A model generated the notes under the pieces. The model saw nothing but the letters and a program-made list of their open reading frames with translations. It had not been told where the DNA came from and searched no databases. The position numbers were made by a program, and so were the translations under genes. Positions 7,299 to 16,230 of a stretch of DNA of 64,000 nt are shown here, in pieces. Origin of the DNA: Alphaproteobacteria bacterium. GTDB lineage: Bacteria > Pseudomonadota > Alphaproteobacteria > Micavibrionales > Micavibrionaceae. Location: NCBI GenBank assembly GCA_016125135.1, contig WGMJ01000018.1, positions 62,001 through 126,000 on the forward strand, in the 5' to 3' direction. Position 1 is the stretch's first letter. Every line of letters begins with the position of its first letter.

Positions 7299-7817
7299 AT
7301 GAGTTTTTATACGCAAGATGCGTCTGCGCATTCTTCAGATTTTACTATCAGACCATTTCACTCCGACGATCTGCCAATCATACAGGATATACGGCACCAA
7401 GCCTTTGCCAATATTTTCGCTGATTGGCAAAACCAGCTTGGCCAATCGCTATACGGGCTCGTATACAAAAATGTTGATAAAGAACAAGCCGATTATCTTC
7501 AAGAAGTTGCCATGGAGGGACGTGTTTTTGTGCTCACCTGCAAGCAGGGTAATGTTGCCGGCTTTATCTCTTTCTCAATGGATTTAAATACCGGCATTGG
7601 CGAACTAGGGCTGAATGCCGTTGCCCCTGCCTATCAAGGGCAAGGATGCTCTCGCCTTATGTACGAATATGCTTTTAGTTGTATGCGGGCAAAAGGCATT
7701 ACGGCTGTAAAGGTCAGTACCGGTGCTGATAAAGCACACGAGCCCGCCAGACGCGCCTACCAGAAGGTCGGCTTCCAGCAAGGTATAGCATCAACTACAT
7801 TACTGAAACCCCTGTAA
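7299..7817 (+). CDS. GNAT-family N-acetyltransferase
   Basis: 172 residues. The acetyl-CoA-binding motif A is visible around residues 105-125 (GELGLNAVAPAYQGQGCSRLMYEYAF, the Q-G-x-G-x-S/G loop), and the C-terminal ARRAYQKVGFQ is the usual last strand-helix of GNAT enzymes. The substrate cannot be told. The start has AAAGGAA at good spacing. A kinase-like gene follows after 11 nt, so the two are probably one transcript from the promoter at 7169. Confidence 0.88.
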   Translation: MSFYTQDASAHSSDFTIRPFHSDDLPIIQDIRHQAFANIFADWQNQLGQSLYGLVYKNVDKEQADYLQEVAMEGRVFVLTCKQGNVAGFISFSMDLNTGIGELGLNAVAPAYQGQGCSRLMYEYAFSCMRAKGITAVKVSTGADKAHEPARRAYQKVGFQQGIASTTLLKPL

Positions 7818-7828
7818 GGAGACAACAC

Positions 7829-8302
7829 ATGACCAAACAAGCAAGGCTTATCATCGTTTGCGGCTTACCCGGTGCGGGCAAAACAACGCATGCAAAAAAG
7901 CTAGCGGGCGAACTTTCAGCCATCAGGTTTTGCCCCGATGAATGGATGGAAAAACTCGGCATCAATCTTTATGATGAAACAACGCGGAGTAAAATCGAAA
8001 CCTTGCAATGGGAGATAGCGCAAGCTGTTTTACAGGCAGGTGGCACTGCAATTATTGAATGGGGCACATGGGGACGAAGTGAACGTGACACGTTGCGCCT
8101 CCGTGCACGTGAGCTGGGTGCTTCCGTTGAATTGCATTACCTCACCGCCCCTATTGAGGAGCTTTACAAGCGTGTTCAACTACGCGGAAAGGAAGACCCG
8201 CCCATCCGAAAAGAAGATTTAATTGCATGGGGAAAGATTTTTCAACCCCCGGATGCCACGGAAATAAAGCTGTATGACAACCCGAATTCGCTGACTTTGT
8301 AA
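7829..8302 (+). CDS. P-loop (AAA/zeta-like) small-molecule kinase
   Basis: 157 residues. Walker A is GLPGAGKTTHAKK (about 13-25); an Asp-Glu (CPDEWM) and a later lid-type Arg region (RVQLRGKEDPPIRKEDL) fit the zeta-toxin/chloramphenicol-phosphotransferase-like kinases. Many short members of this family phosphorylate small molecules or tRNA. No antitoxin gene is adjacent, so a toxin role is not supported. AAGGAG precedes the start. Pairing with an acetyltransferase recalls small-molecule modification loci, but this is inference. Confidence 0.82.
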   Translation: MTKQARLIIVCGLPGAGKTTHAKKLAGELSAIRFCPDEWMEKLGINLYDETTRSKIETLQWEIAQAVLQAGGTAIIEWGTWGRSERDTLRLRARELGASVELHYLTAPIEELYKRVQLRGKEDPPIRKEDLIAWGKIFQPPDATEIKLYDNPNSLTL

Positions 8303-8311
8303 TAAGCGCAT

Positions 8312-9385
8312 TTAGAAACTTAATGTATGCCTTATAAGACCGCCAATGATATCTGTATTGGCGCCGCTTTCTTCTGTGCTGCGCCAGCCTATCTCGGCTG
8401 TTGTGCCCTGCCCAAAATCATACCCGCCTGAAGCCTGTAGCAAATAATCATTACTATCACCTGCTGGCGTATCAATGTTACGCGCAGTGTAACCCAATGT
8501 TACATTCCAGTTTTCGTTAAAACGGTTCACAAAGCTGGCTGTGTAATACTGCCTGTCATCTGCACCGCCTTCAAAATCACTGATATCCGCATATTCCAGC
8601 AGCATATCGCTTTCGATACGCTCTGATATTTTAAAGATATAGCCAAGCGTTACAGCAACCCCACGCTCACGCTCTGCGCCGATATCCACGTCTCCCGGTG
8701 CCTGATCACGCCACGCCAGCTGATAATACAGATTTTCAACGCCGCCAGCGTTTTCTCCCTCAAGCGAAACAACGTAAGAAGAAAAATCTTCAGTATTTGC
8801 TATCCCGCCATCAGACTTATCTGTGCGCCCCCTACTTGTAATAGTGGAGCCTGAAAGAAATGTTGTATCCGCAAAAAACGTGCTAGCAGTAAGCGTGTAC
8901 GTCCCTGCGTTTTGCGTATCAATGCTATAAGCCGCACCAACGCCAATACGCTCGGTTATCTCGTAATCTTCGGCAAAGTCTTCGCTCCATATGCCTCGCC
9001 CGAAATCCCATGCCATGCCAAATGCAGGATTAAATTTACCTGCCATCAGCGCCCATGCACCGCTTTCATAATTCAGTTTCAGCTCTTCAACAAAAACACC
9101 TTCATTATCAAACCAGTTATTTTCAGCAGGCCTTCTATCCTGCATCCGTTCCAGTACACCGACCCCATCAATAAAGAAATAATCATTCAACCGTACAGTC
9201 GGCGCCACCTCGGTACGAAAGAACATATCATTATAGCCATCTGTTGCTGCATCATCTGAATCAGCTGTGAACTCGTTTTGCAACTCCATAACAACCTCGC
9301 CAGATAGCACCGGCGTTTCGGCCCTTGCTGCCGCGCCGTTTAAAAATATTGCCAACAAGCTTAAGAAAAGTACTTTTCGTGCCAT
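8312..9385 (-). CDS. Outer-membrane porin-like protein, divergent from sitABCD
   Basis: 357 residues with a signal peptide (MARKVLFLSLLAIFLNGAAARA). The mature protein has many alternating beta strands and ends IGGLIRHTLSF with a terminal Phe, the outer-membrane insertion signature. It contains ALMAGKFNPAFGMAWDF, a phrase typical of porin barrels. It shares a 101-bp divergent promoter region with the Mn/Fe importer, so it may be the outer-membrane route for the same metal. I do not recognise a named family. Confidence 0.82.
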   Translation of the reverse strand: MARKVLFLSLLAIFLNGAAARAETPVLSGEVVMELQNEFTADSDDAATDGYNDMFFRTEVAPTVRLNDYFFIDGVGVLERMQDRRPAENNWFDNEGVFVEELKLNYESGAWALMAGKFNPAFGMAWDFGRGIWSEDFAEDYEITERIGVGAAYSIDTQNAGTYTLTASTFFADTTFLSGSTITSRGRTDKSDGGIANTEDFSSYVVSLEGENAGGVENLYYQLAWRDQAPGDVDIGAERERGVAVTLGYIFKISERIESDMLLEYADISDFEGGADDRQYYTASFVNRFNENWNVTLGYTARNIDTPAGDSNDYLLQASGGYDFGQGTTAEIGWRSTEESGANTDIIGGLIRHTLSF

Positions 9386-9417
9386 AAAGAAGCTCTATTT
9401 AAGTTAATGCATATTAT

Positions 9418-9455
9418 TTTAGCCATTGCTAAATATTAACTGTCAAGCTAAATAT
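9418..9455. promoter_or_regulatory. Candidate metal-regulator operator between porin and sitA
   Basis: An inverted repeat TTTAGC-CATT-GCTAAA (9418-9433) is followed by a second GCTAAATAT copy (9447-9455) 19 bp after the first (9428-9436). The second copy overlaps a TATAAT hexamer at 9453-9458. Repeated half-sites over a promoter between a metal importer and a porin fit a Fur/Mur or MntR-type metal repressor; which one is not decided. Confidence 0.55.
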
Positions 9456-9486
9456 AATTGTCCAATCTAATATGAAGAGGTATGAT

Positions 9487-10416
9487 ATGATGAGAATGAA
9501 AAATAAACTTATTAAAAACAGCATGTTAGCTGTTTCAGCGGTATTAATAACTTTCATTGGTAGCGGGCAGGCCTTAGCGGCTGAAAAATTTAAAGCCGCC
9601 ACCAGCTTCACCGTTATTGCCGATATTGCCCGCAATGTGGCCGGTGATGCAGCAATTGTTGAATCGATTACAAAGCCCGGCGCCGAGATTCATGACTACC
9701 AGCCAACGCCGCAAGATATTGTCCGTGCGCAGGGGGCTGATATTATTTTCTGGAACGGCATGAACCTTGAGCGCTGGTTCGAACGTTTCCTTGCTGATGT
9801 TAAGGACGTGCCTGATGTGATTGTGTCAGAAGGTGTAAAACCTATGTCGATTTACGAAGGCCCCTACACCGGCAAACCAAACCCGCACGCCTGGATGTCG
9901 ACTGAAAACGCGCTTATCTATGTTGAAAATATCCGCAAAGCGTTTGTGAAGTATGACCCAACAAACGCAGATACTTATAATAAAAACGCAGAGAGCTATA
10001 GTGAAAAAATAAAATCCATTCAGGCTGAACTTGCTGAAAGCCTTAAAAATATTCCTGCTGATAAACGCTACCTTGTCAGCAGTGAAGGCGCTTTTAGTTA
10101 CCTGGCAAAAGATTTAGGTATGAAGGAGGTTTATTTATGGCCGATTAATGCCGACCAGCAAGGCACGCCGCAACAGGTCAAAAATGTTATTGATACCGTG
10201 CGTAAGAAAAATATTCCGGTTGTGTTCAGTGAAAGTACAATTTCCGATAAACCAGCCAAACAAGTAGCAAAGGAAACCGGTGCGTTGTATGGTGGCGTTC
10301 TATATGTAGATTCTTTAAGCGAAAAAAGCGGAAAAGTCCCCACTTATCTTGACCTGCTGAAGGTTACAACCAGCACAATCGCTAACGGCTTCAGCAAAGC
10401 ATTGGAGAAAAAGTGA
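9487..10416 (+). CDS. sitA: Mn/Fe ABC transporter periplasmic binding protein, SitA-like
   Basis: Periplasmic binding protein of about 309 residues of the cluster A-I metal family. The signal peptide ends QALA-AEKF. The four usual ligands are visible: His in [13 protein letters not shown], His in NPHAWMS, Glu in [16 protein letters not shown] and Asp in YVDSLS. Glu as third ligand points to manganese/iron (SitA/YfeA/PsaA) rather than zinc. The stretch [20 protein letters not shown] is also typical of SitA/YfeA. The start at 9487 sits 6 nt after AGAGG. Its stop overlaps the GTG start of sitB. Confidence 0.92.
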   Translation: MMRMKNKLIKNSMLAVSAVLITFIGSGQALAAEKFKAATSFTVIADIARNVAGDAAIVESITKPGAEIHDYQPTPQDIVRAQGADIIFWNGMNLERWFERFLADVKDVPDVIVSEGVKPMSIYEGPYTGKPNPHAWMSTENALIYVENIRKAFVKYDPTNADTYNKNAESYSEKIKSIQAELAESLKNIPADKRYLVSSEGAFSYLAKDLGMKEVYLWPINADQQGTPQQVKNVIDTVRKKNIPVVFSESTISDKPAKQVAKETGALYGGVLYVDSLSEKSGKVPTYLDLLKVTTSTIANGFSKALEKK

Positions 10417-11279
10417 GTAAAAATTCTATCCAGCTGGAAAATATCAGCGTTACCTACCCCAATGGCCATCACGCGCTCACAGGCGTAACAGCCTCAATTG
10501 AAGCTGGCTCTATCTGCGGGCTCGTCGGTGTGAATGGCGCTGGTAAATCTACGCTCTTCAAAGCGATTATGGGGTTTGTAAAACCCTCTACAGGGCGCGT
10601 TACAATTTCTGGTATGGCTGTAAAGCAGGCGCTGAAGCAAAACCTTGTTTGCTATGTACCCCAAACCGAGGAAGTAGACTGGAACTTCCCTGTATTAGTG
10701 GAAGACGTTGTGATGATGGGCCGCTATGGCCATATGGGCTTCTTGCGCCACCCGTCAAAGGCTGACCACGAAGCTGTTACCGCCGCCCTTGAACGCACAA
10801 ATATGACGGAATTCAGAAAACGCCAGATTGGTGAACTCAGTGGCGGGCAGAAAAAACGTGTGTTTGTCGCGCGCGCGCTCGCACAAGGCGGACAAATTAT
10901 ACTGCTCGACGAACCTTTCACCGGCATTGATATTAAAACCGAAGATGCGCTTATTATATTGTTCCGCTCGCTTGCGGCCGAAGGCAGATTAATCCTTGTC
11001 TCCACGCATAATCTGGGGAGCGTCCCTAGCTTCTGTGACGATGTAATGTTGATAAACCGCACATTACTCGCACATGGACCGGTTGAAACTGTGTTCACGC
11101 AAGAAAACCTTGTGAAAGCGTTTGGCGGCATGTTGCGTCATCACCAGCTTGTGGGCGCTGACCTGCATGATGATGAAGATAAACGCAGCATTACCGTTTT
11201 GTCCGATGATGAGCGCCCGTTGGTTTTCTACGGCGAAACAGGCGGCCAAAAAATCACAAAGCACGGAAACAAGGAATAA
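10413..11279 (+). CDS. sitB: Mn/Fe ABC transporter ATP-binding protein
   Basis: 288-residue ATPase: Walker [11 protein letters not shown]-loop [10 protein letters not shown], signature [10 protein letters not shown], Walker [11 protein letters not shown], switch His in VSTHN. The tail beyond about residue 235 is family-typical. GTG start overlapping the sitA stop (GTGA); stop overlaps the sitC start (TAATG), so the four genes are translationally coupled. Confidence 0.95.
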   Translation: MSKNSIQLENISVTYPNGHHALTGVTASIEAGSICGLVGVNGAGKSTLFKAIMGFVKPSTGRVTISGMAVKQALKQNLVCYVPQTEEVDWNFPVLVEDVVMMGRYGHMGFLRHPSKADHEAVTAALERTNMTEFRKRQIGELSGGQKKRVFVARALAQGGQIILLDEPFTGIDIKTEDALIILFRSLAAEGRLILVSTHNLGSVPSFCDDVMLINRTLLAHGPVETVFTQENLVKAFGGMLRHHQLVGADLHDDEDKRSITVLSDDERPLVFYGETGGQKITKHGNKE

Positions 11280-12142
11280 TGGAATTTCTGCTCGAGCCAT
11301 TTACCTATAGCTACATGGTTAAAGCCATATGGGTTTCGGCTTTGGTGGGTGCCACCTGCGCGTTTCTTTCATCCTACCTTATGCTCAAAGGCTGGTCACT
11401 GATGGGGGATGCTTTGGCCCATGCTATTATCCCGGGCGTTGCGCTTGCTTATCTCCTCGGCCTGCCTTACGCCGCTGGCGCTTTTTTTGCCGGTATTCTT
11501 GCTGCACTCAGTATGAATATTGTTAAACGCAAAACCCGCCTGCGCGAAGACACAGTCATTGGCCTTGTTTTTACCACCTTCTTTGCTATCGGGCTGCTGC
11601 TGGTTTCCATCAACCCGACATCGGTGAATATTCAAGGCATTATTCTTGGTAATATACTCGCCATCTCGAATGAAGACGCGCTGCAAGTTGTTATCATCTC
11701 GTTTATCTGCTTGCTTGTTCTTGTTCTGAAATGGCGGGACCTGATGGCTGTATTCTTTGATGAAAACCACGCCCGTGCTTTGGGCTTGTCTGTGCAACCT
11801 TTGCAAATTCTATTCTTTACGTTGCTGAGCGCGGCAACAGTTGCAGCCCTGCAAACTGTAGGCGCTTGCCTTGTTATCGCTATGGTTGTCACCCCCGGTG
11901 CAACGGCTTATATACTCACCGACAGATTCAACAGGCTTATTGTTATCGCTGTATTGCTGGGCAGTATTACAAGTGCTGTCGGGGCGTATACCAGCTTTTT
12001 CCTGAACGCCAACCCCGGCGGGCTTATTGTAACATTGCAAACACTTTTGTTTATTGCCGCCTTCTTCTTTGCGCCGCGCCACGGGCTGTGGGCCAAGCAC
12101 CGCGCTACAAAAATGATATTAAAGGGCAACTCCCATGGATAG
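11279..12142 (+). CDS. sitC: Mn/Fe ABC transporter permease 1
   Basis: 287 residues, about eight membrane segments, ABC-3 permease family (LKGWSLMGDALAHAIIPGVALAYLLG; VVTPGATAYILTDRF). It pairs with the homologous downstream gene to form a heterodimeric channel. It overlaps sitD by 8 nt. Confidence 0.94.
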   Translation: MEFLLEPFTYSYMVKAIWVSALVGATCAFLSSYLMLKGWSLMGDALAHAIIPGVALAYLLGLPYAAGAFFAGILAALSMNIVKRKTRLREDTVIGLVFTTFFAIGLLLVSINPTSVNIQGIILGNILAISNEDALQVVIISFICLLVLVLKWRDLMAVFFDENHARALGLSVQPLQILFFTLLSAATVAALQTVGACLVIAMVVTPGATAYILTDRFNRLIVIAVLLGSITSAVGAYTSFFLNANPGGLIVTLQTLLFIAAFFFAPRHGLWAKHRATKMILKGNSHG

Positions 12143-12980
12143 CCTGCTTGCATTTTTTACCGAACCACTTGCGCACGAGTTTATGCAGCGCGCCTTACTC
12201 ATGTCAGTTATCATCGCATCCGTTTGCTCGATATTCTCGTGCTTTCTTGTGCTTAAAGGCTGGTCGCTGATGGGCGATGCCGTCTCCCACGCTGTTTTGC
12301 CGGGCCTTGCACTGGCTTTTGTTGCCGGTATACCGTTGGCCATTGGCGCTTTTATAGCAGGGCTTTTCTGTGCACTTGCCACCGGCTATTTAAAAGAAAA
12401 CAGCCGCGTGAAAGAAGACGCCGTTATGGGCATTGTTTTTTCGGGCATGTTTGCACTGGGGCTTGTGCTAATCACAAAAATCGAAACAGATGTTCACCTG
12501 CTTCATGTTCTTTTTGGCAATATATTAGGCATCACACAGCGTGACCTTATAGAAGCTGGTATCATTGCCCTTCTCTGCGCGGTGATTATGCTGGTGAAGC
12601 GTAAAGACCTCATGCTTTACTGCTTTGACCCCGTACATGCAGGAACTATAGGGTTGCCTGTGCGCTTGTTACATTTTGGTTTACTTATTCTGCTGGCGCT
12701 TACAATTGTTTCCGCGCTGAAAGCCGCCGGTATCATTCTGGTTGTTGCCATGCTTATAGCGCCGGGGGCAATCGGGTTCTTACTTGCCCGCTCGTTCGAC
12801 CATATGTTGGCTATTGCACTGGCAGCTTCCCTCTTTTCTTGCATAAGCGGTACTATTCTTAGCTATCACTTCGATACAGCCACAGCCCCGCTTATTGTGG
12901 TTATACAGGCCTTTCTGTTTCTTCTGGCCTTGCTGGGCACAAGCCTTGGCACTGCCACCCGAACAATCATTAAAGCATAA
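12135..12980 (+). CDS. sitD: Mn/Fe ABC transporter permease 2
   Basis: 281 residues, same ABC-3 family as its neighbour and clearly a paralogue of it (LKGWSLMGDAVSHAVLPGLALAFVAG; LIAPGAIGFLLARSF). Completes the four-gene sitABCD operon. No clear hairpin terminator follows before the SET-domain gene. Confidence 0.94.
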   Translation: MDSLLAFFTEPLAHEFMQRALLMSVIIASVCSIFSCFLVLKGWSLMGDAVSHAVLPGLALAFVAGIPLAIGAFIAGLFCALATGYLKENSRVKEDAVMGIVFSGMFALGLVLITKIETDVHLLHVLFGNILGITQRDLIEAGIIALLCAVIMLVKRKDLMLYCFDPVHAGTIGLPVRLLHFGLLILLALTIVSALKAAGIILVVAMLIAPGAIGFLLARSFDHMLAIALAASLFSCISGTILSYHFDTATAPLIVVIQAFLFLLALLGTSLGTATRTIIKA

Positions 12981-13088
12981 CTCCAAATATCTGTGGAAAG
13001 TCCCGCCACGGCAGATGACTTCACGCCACTTTCCATGCATAAGCTTTTCCGCCCGTCTAGCGGGGAACAACAAACAATTCGAGTAACA

Positions 13089-13532
13089 ATGTCAGGTATT
13101 ATTCTTAACCGTAAAGCAAATCTGTATTTAGGTGATGCAGGCCACAAAGGCCGCGGTGTTTTTTGTAAAACAAACATTAAAAAGGGCGAAGTACTGGAAA
13201 CCGCCCCCGCTTTGTTGCTAAACGAACGCGATACACAACATACCGACAAAACCATGTTGATGAACTATGTTTTTGTCATGGGTGATCTATCAAAAAAGAT
13301 GCGACAGAGCGCAGGCATTAAAAAGCTTGACCACGCAAGCGCGGTTATCATGGGTCTCATGGCATTTTGTAACCATGATGAAAAAAATAACGCTGAAATC
13401 CACTGGGAAGAACATGAAGGCACACTGTATTACGTGCTTACAGCTTTAAAAGACATCCCTAAGGGCAAGGAAATCTGCACAAGCTACGGCCCTACATGGT
13501 TTGCCGACCGCACAGATATCAAGAAGAAGTAA
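13089..13532 (+). CDS. SET-domain protein (putative lysine methyltransferase)
   Basis: 147 residues, essentially one SET domain: GRGVFCKTNIKKGEVLE near the N-terminus, AFCNHDEKNNAEI for the Asn-His SAM-binding/catalytic motif, and ICTSYG for the C-terminal Tyr-containing pseudoknot strand. The start at 13089 (MSGIILNRK) begins right at the domain edge; an upstream in-frame start at 12993 would add about 32 residues that do not look conserved. Bacterial SET proteins methylate lysines on target proteins; the target here is unknown. There is no pre/post-SET Cys cluster. Confidence 0.85.
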   Translation: MSGIILNRKANLYLGDAGHKGRGVFCKTNIKKGEVLETAPALLLNERDTQHTDKTMLMNYVFVMGDLSKKMRQSAGIKKLDHASAVIMGLMAFCNHDEKNNAEIHWEEHEGTLYYVLTALKDIPKGKEICTSYGPTWFADRTDIKKK

Positions 13533-13537
13533 GAAAC

Positions 13538-13720
13538 CTATTCGCGCTCTGATAAAAATGCGCTTTCATAGCCTGAATCGAATGTATTAAAAGATGAGGG
13601 CTTATAAAAAACGGCCAGCGCTGCAACAAAGGCCAGCACCATAAAAACCGCTGCAAAGCGTGCAAGCTGCCGTAGCTCATGATGATCACCATCATTCAGT
13701 TTAGACATTTTTCTACTCAT
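13538..13720 (-). CDS. Small single-pass membrane protein
   Basis: 60 residues, start at 13720 with GGGAGC about 8 nt before. A cytoplasmic charged N-terminus (MSRKMSKLNDGDHHELRQLAR) precedes one membrane helix (FAAVFMVLAFVAALAVFY) and a short Ser/Glu-rich tail. Not recognised. It lies 20 nt downstream of another small membrane protein gene in the same direction, so the two are likely co-expressed. Confidence 0.6.
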   Translation of the reverse strand: MSRKMSKLNDGDHHELRQLARFAAVFMVLAFVAALAVFYKPSSFNTFDSGYESAFLSERE

Positions 13721-13740
13721 AAATAATGCTCCCTTTTTAT

Positions 13741-13950
13741 TTACGACGAACAAAACCTCACAATACCTGCCTGACAAAATGAAGCATTGCCACTTTGTGT
13801 ATCTGTTATGACTGTATAGATGGGAAGGCCATAGAGAACCAATATGGCCAGAACGCTGATCGATAAAACCATTCCACGATGCGCTAACACAATATCTGCC
13901 AGCTGCCTCTCGTGCCCTGATTCAAGAAAAATCTTTACCTTTTTAAACAT
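13741..13950 (-). CDS. Small single-pass membrane protein
   Basis: 69 residues, start ATG at 13950 with AGAGG at good distance. One membrane helix (MVLSISVLAILVLYGLPIYTVI) and a C-terminal tail with two Cys (FCQAGIVRFC). Not recognised. First of a two-gene minus-strand unit with 13538-13720. Confidence 0.6.
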   Translation of the reverse strand: MFKKVKIFLESGHERQLADIVLAHRGMVLSISVLAILVLYGLPIYTVITDTQSGNASFCQAGIVRFCSS

Positions 13951-14112
13951 AGGCAACCTCTATCCTGTTGTAACGCATACGTTTTTACAAACAGTGCAGT
14001 TCCTTAAACAAGATAGGCGCGTTAAAGTCGTGGAAGAGGATGTTCCCCCATTTTATTCTTCATACTTTACTTAAGTTATTGATTATAAATGATATTTTTA
14101 ATTACATAATAA

Positions 14113-14141
14113 TTGACATCACCATTTGTTTTCTCTATTAT
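14113..14141 (+). promoter_or_regulatory. Near-consensus sigma70 promoter
   Basis: TTGACA (14113-14118), 17-bp spacer, TATTAT (14136-14141); predicted start of transcription about 10 nt before the Shine-Dalgarno of the gene at 14159. Confidence 0.75.
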
Positions 14142-14158
14142 CTCAGTGCGAGGGATTT

Positions 14159-15058
14159 ATGGAACCAAGAAGAGAATTACTTGAAGCACTTAAAACATTC
14201 ATGAAAAAGCATGGTGGATGGAGTGATGATTATCCAGGCCTGCCTTTTGTTATATCTGAAAATGAATTTGGACTTACATGCTCATACGCCAAAGGTAGCC
14301 TGTATGCGATAAATTTTCTAACCGAAGCGTTGGAACATGCCGAAGTACTAACAGGGCAGCGTGAGGACAGGACTGACCTTGACACGCTCATGTTTGAATT
14401 ACGACCTGGCATAACAAAGCTTTATGACGGCGTTGAAATTGAAGCCTCTGATAAATTTATTATCCTTACAATTAAAACGGATTATCCCGTAAAAGATCTT
14501 ATCGGGGCGCTTGAAATTGAAACCGATAGAGCGCAAAGATCCCTTGATCGCGCAGCAGAAGAAAAAAAGGCTTATGCCTTAACTATAGCAAAACAATTTG
14601 AAAGAGAAGCTACCAAACCTGTTTTTGGCTATGAAGATGATATGGTTTTTGTGAAAGAGTATCTCGCCACTAAACTTATCCGTGCATTTGCCGAGAGAGG
14701 CGGTGTTTCAGTTAGCGGGCCACAACCTGGCGACATACATCTTGCTGGTATTTTTGCTGAATACGGCATTATTGACCAACGGCCTGTTTTCAAAGCACTC
14801 TTCAACTACAACAATAATGACCATACCGACTTTAATAACTTTAAAATTAACGTCCTTCAGAAAATCTTTACGGGCCCTCAGGCTGTTCAGGCTGACGGAA
14901 AAGGGAACCGTGGTTTATCTTCGTTTGAAATCCGTGGCAACCCGTCTCGTCTTGCACTTGACATCATAGAGAATGATTATCAAACAGCATTACAGGTTGC
15001 ACAAGGGTTAGGCCTAACACCAACCAAGCGTTTTGAATCACATTTTAGAATGGCCTAA
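14159..15058 (+). CDS. Hypothetical cytoplasmic protein
   Basis: 299 residues, unrecognised. The start at 14159 follows GAGGGA and a strong promoter (14113-14141). No signal peptide or membrane segment. A Lys/Glu-rich helical linker lies about 120-165 (LEIETDRAQRSLDRAAEEKKAY), separating an N-terminal alpha/beta part from a C-terminal part rich in Asn (YNNNDHTDFNNFKIN). The gene ends 4 nt inside the convergent oxidoreductase gene. The near-consensus promoter suggests high expression. Confidence 0.75.
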   Translation: MEPRRELLEALKTFMKKHGGWSDDYPGLPFVISENEFGLTCSYAKGSLYAINFLTEALEHAEVLTGQREDRTDLDTLMFELRPGITKLYDGVEIEASDKFIILTIKTDYPVKDLIGALEIETDRAQRSLDRAAEEKKAYALTIAKQFEREATKPVFGYEDDMVFVKEYLATKLIRAFAERGGVSVSGPQPGDIHLAGIFAEYGIIDQRPVFKALFNYNNNDHTDFNNFKINVLQKIFTGPQAVQADGKGNRGLSSFEIRGNPSRLALDIIENDYQTALQVAQGLGLTPTKRFESHFRMA

Positions 15059-16143
15059 CCGTGGCAGGCGCATTTCTCGCCGCAGCCTTTGCGCTCCATA
15101 AACGGGTAGTCGGTATAGCCTTTTTCTGTGCCGCCATAGAAGCTTGATGCATCAGGCTCATTCAGGGCCGCACCAGTGGCAAAACGCTCCGGCAGGTCAG
15201 GGTTTGCGATAAAGAGTTTTCCAAAGGCAACCGCATCGGCATCGCCACGCGCCAATATCGCCTCTGCTTTTTCCTGCGTCATTTTTTCGTTGGCAATCAG
15301 TACACCGCCAAATTCTTTTTTCAACAGAGGGAATATATTGTCATCACCTTCATATTCGCGTGTGCAAATAAAGGCAATTTTGCGCTTGCCTAGTTCGCGC
15401 GCAACATGCGCGAATGTTTCAAGGCGCGTGCTGTCACCCATATCATGGCTATCCATGCGCGGGGCCAAATGCACCCCTACACGGCCTTTACCCCATACAT
15501 CAATCGCAGCATCTGTTACTTCCAGCAACAGCCGCGCACGGTTTTCAATCGAGCCGCCATAAGCATCTGTGCGTTTATTGGTGCTATCCTGCAAAAACTG
15601 GTCAAGCAAATACCCGTTTGCGCCGTGTATTTCAACGCCGTCAAAACCGGCCTTCTTCGCGTTTTCCGCGCCTTTTTTATAGGCCGCAATAATGGCCGGT
15701 ATTTCATTCAGTTCCAGCGCGCGCGGTGTTTCATAATCTGTAATCGGCCTTACAAGGCTTACATGGCCTTTGGCCTGTATCGCGCTTGGTGCAATTGGCA
15801 ATTCACCATTCAAGTATAATGAATGTGATATACGCCCCACATGCCAGAGCTGTAAAAATATACGCCCGCCCTGGTCATGCACGGCCTCGGTTACCTTCTT
15901 CCAGCCTTCTACTTGTTCGTCCGACCATATACCGGGTGTATCGGGGTAGCCCACGCCCATCGGGTCAACACTCGTTGCCTCGGTAATAATAAGCCCTGCG
16001 CTCGCGCGCTGTGCGTAATATTCAACCATCATGTCATTCGGCACACGGCCAGCGCTAGCGCGGCAACGCGTCAGCGGCGCCATAATAATACGGTTATCAA
16101 TACGCACATCGCCTATCGTTAACGGCTCGAATAGTTTTTCCAT
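15055..16143 (-). CDS. Old Yellow Enzyme family NADH:flavin oxidoreductase (ene-reductase)
   Basis: 362-residue FMN enzyme of the NemA/OYE group that reduces activated C=C bonds or nitro/nitrate esters. Visible: N-terminal LFEPLTIGDVRIDNRIIMAPLTRCRA, TEATSVDPMGVGYPDTPGIW, QLWHVGRISH (active-site His), DGVEIHGANGYLLDQFL and the FMN phosphate region AFGKLFIANPDLPERF. The C-terminus ends CGEKCACHG, a small Cys cluster that most OYEs lack and that could bind a metal or form disulphides. Confidence 0.93.
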   Translation of the reverse strand: MEKLFEPLTIGDVRIDNRIIMAPLTRCRASAGRVPNDMMVEYYAQRASAGLIITEATSVDPMGVGYPDTPGIWSDEQVEGWKKVTEAVHDQGGRIFLQLWHVGRISHSLYLNGELPIAPSAIQAKGHVSLVRPITDYETPRALELNEIPAIIAAYKKGAENAKKAGFDGVEIHGANGYLLDQFLQDSTNKRTDAYGGSIENRARLLLEVTDAAIDVWGKGRVGVHLAPRMDSHDMGDSTRLETFAHVARELGKRKIAFICTREYEGDDNIFPLLKKEFGGVLIANEKMTQEKAEAILARGDADAVAFGKLFIANPDLPERFATGAALNEPDASSFYGGTEKGYTDYPFMERKGCGEKCACHG

Positions 16144-16230
16144 GGGGGTCCCTCGTAAATATAATCCTATCGTGAAACTTATATATAAGCCCGCCCTTTT
16201 TATTCAAGTACCAAAATGGTAGGCTCGCTT

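Noticed and set aside
7829-8302. Zeta-type toxin
   Set aside because: P-loop kinase fold fits but no epsilon-like antitoxin is nearby and the gene follows a metabolic acetyltransferase.
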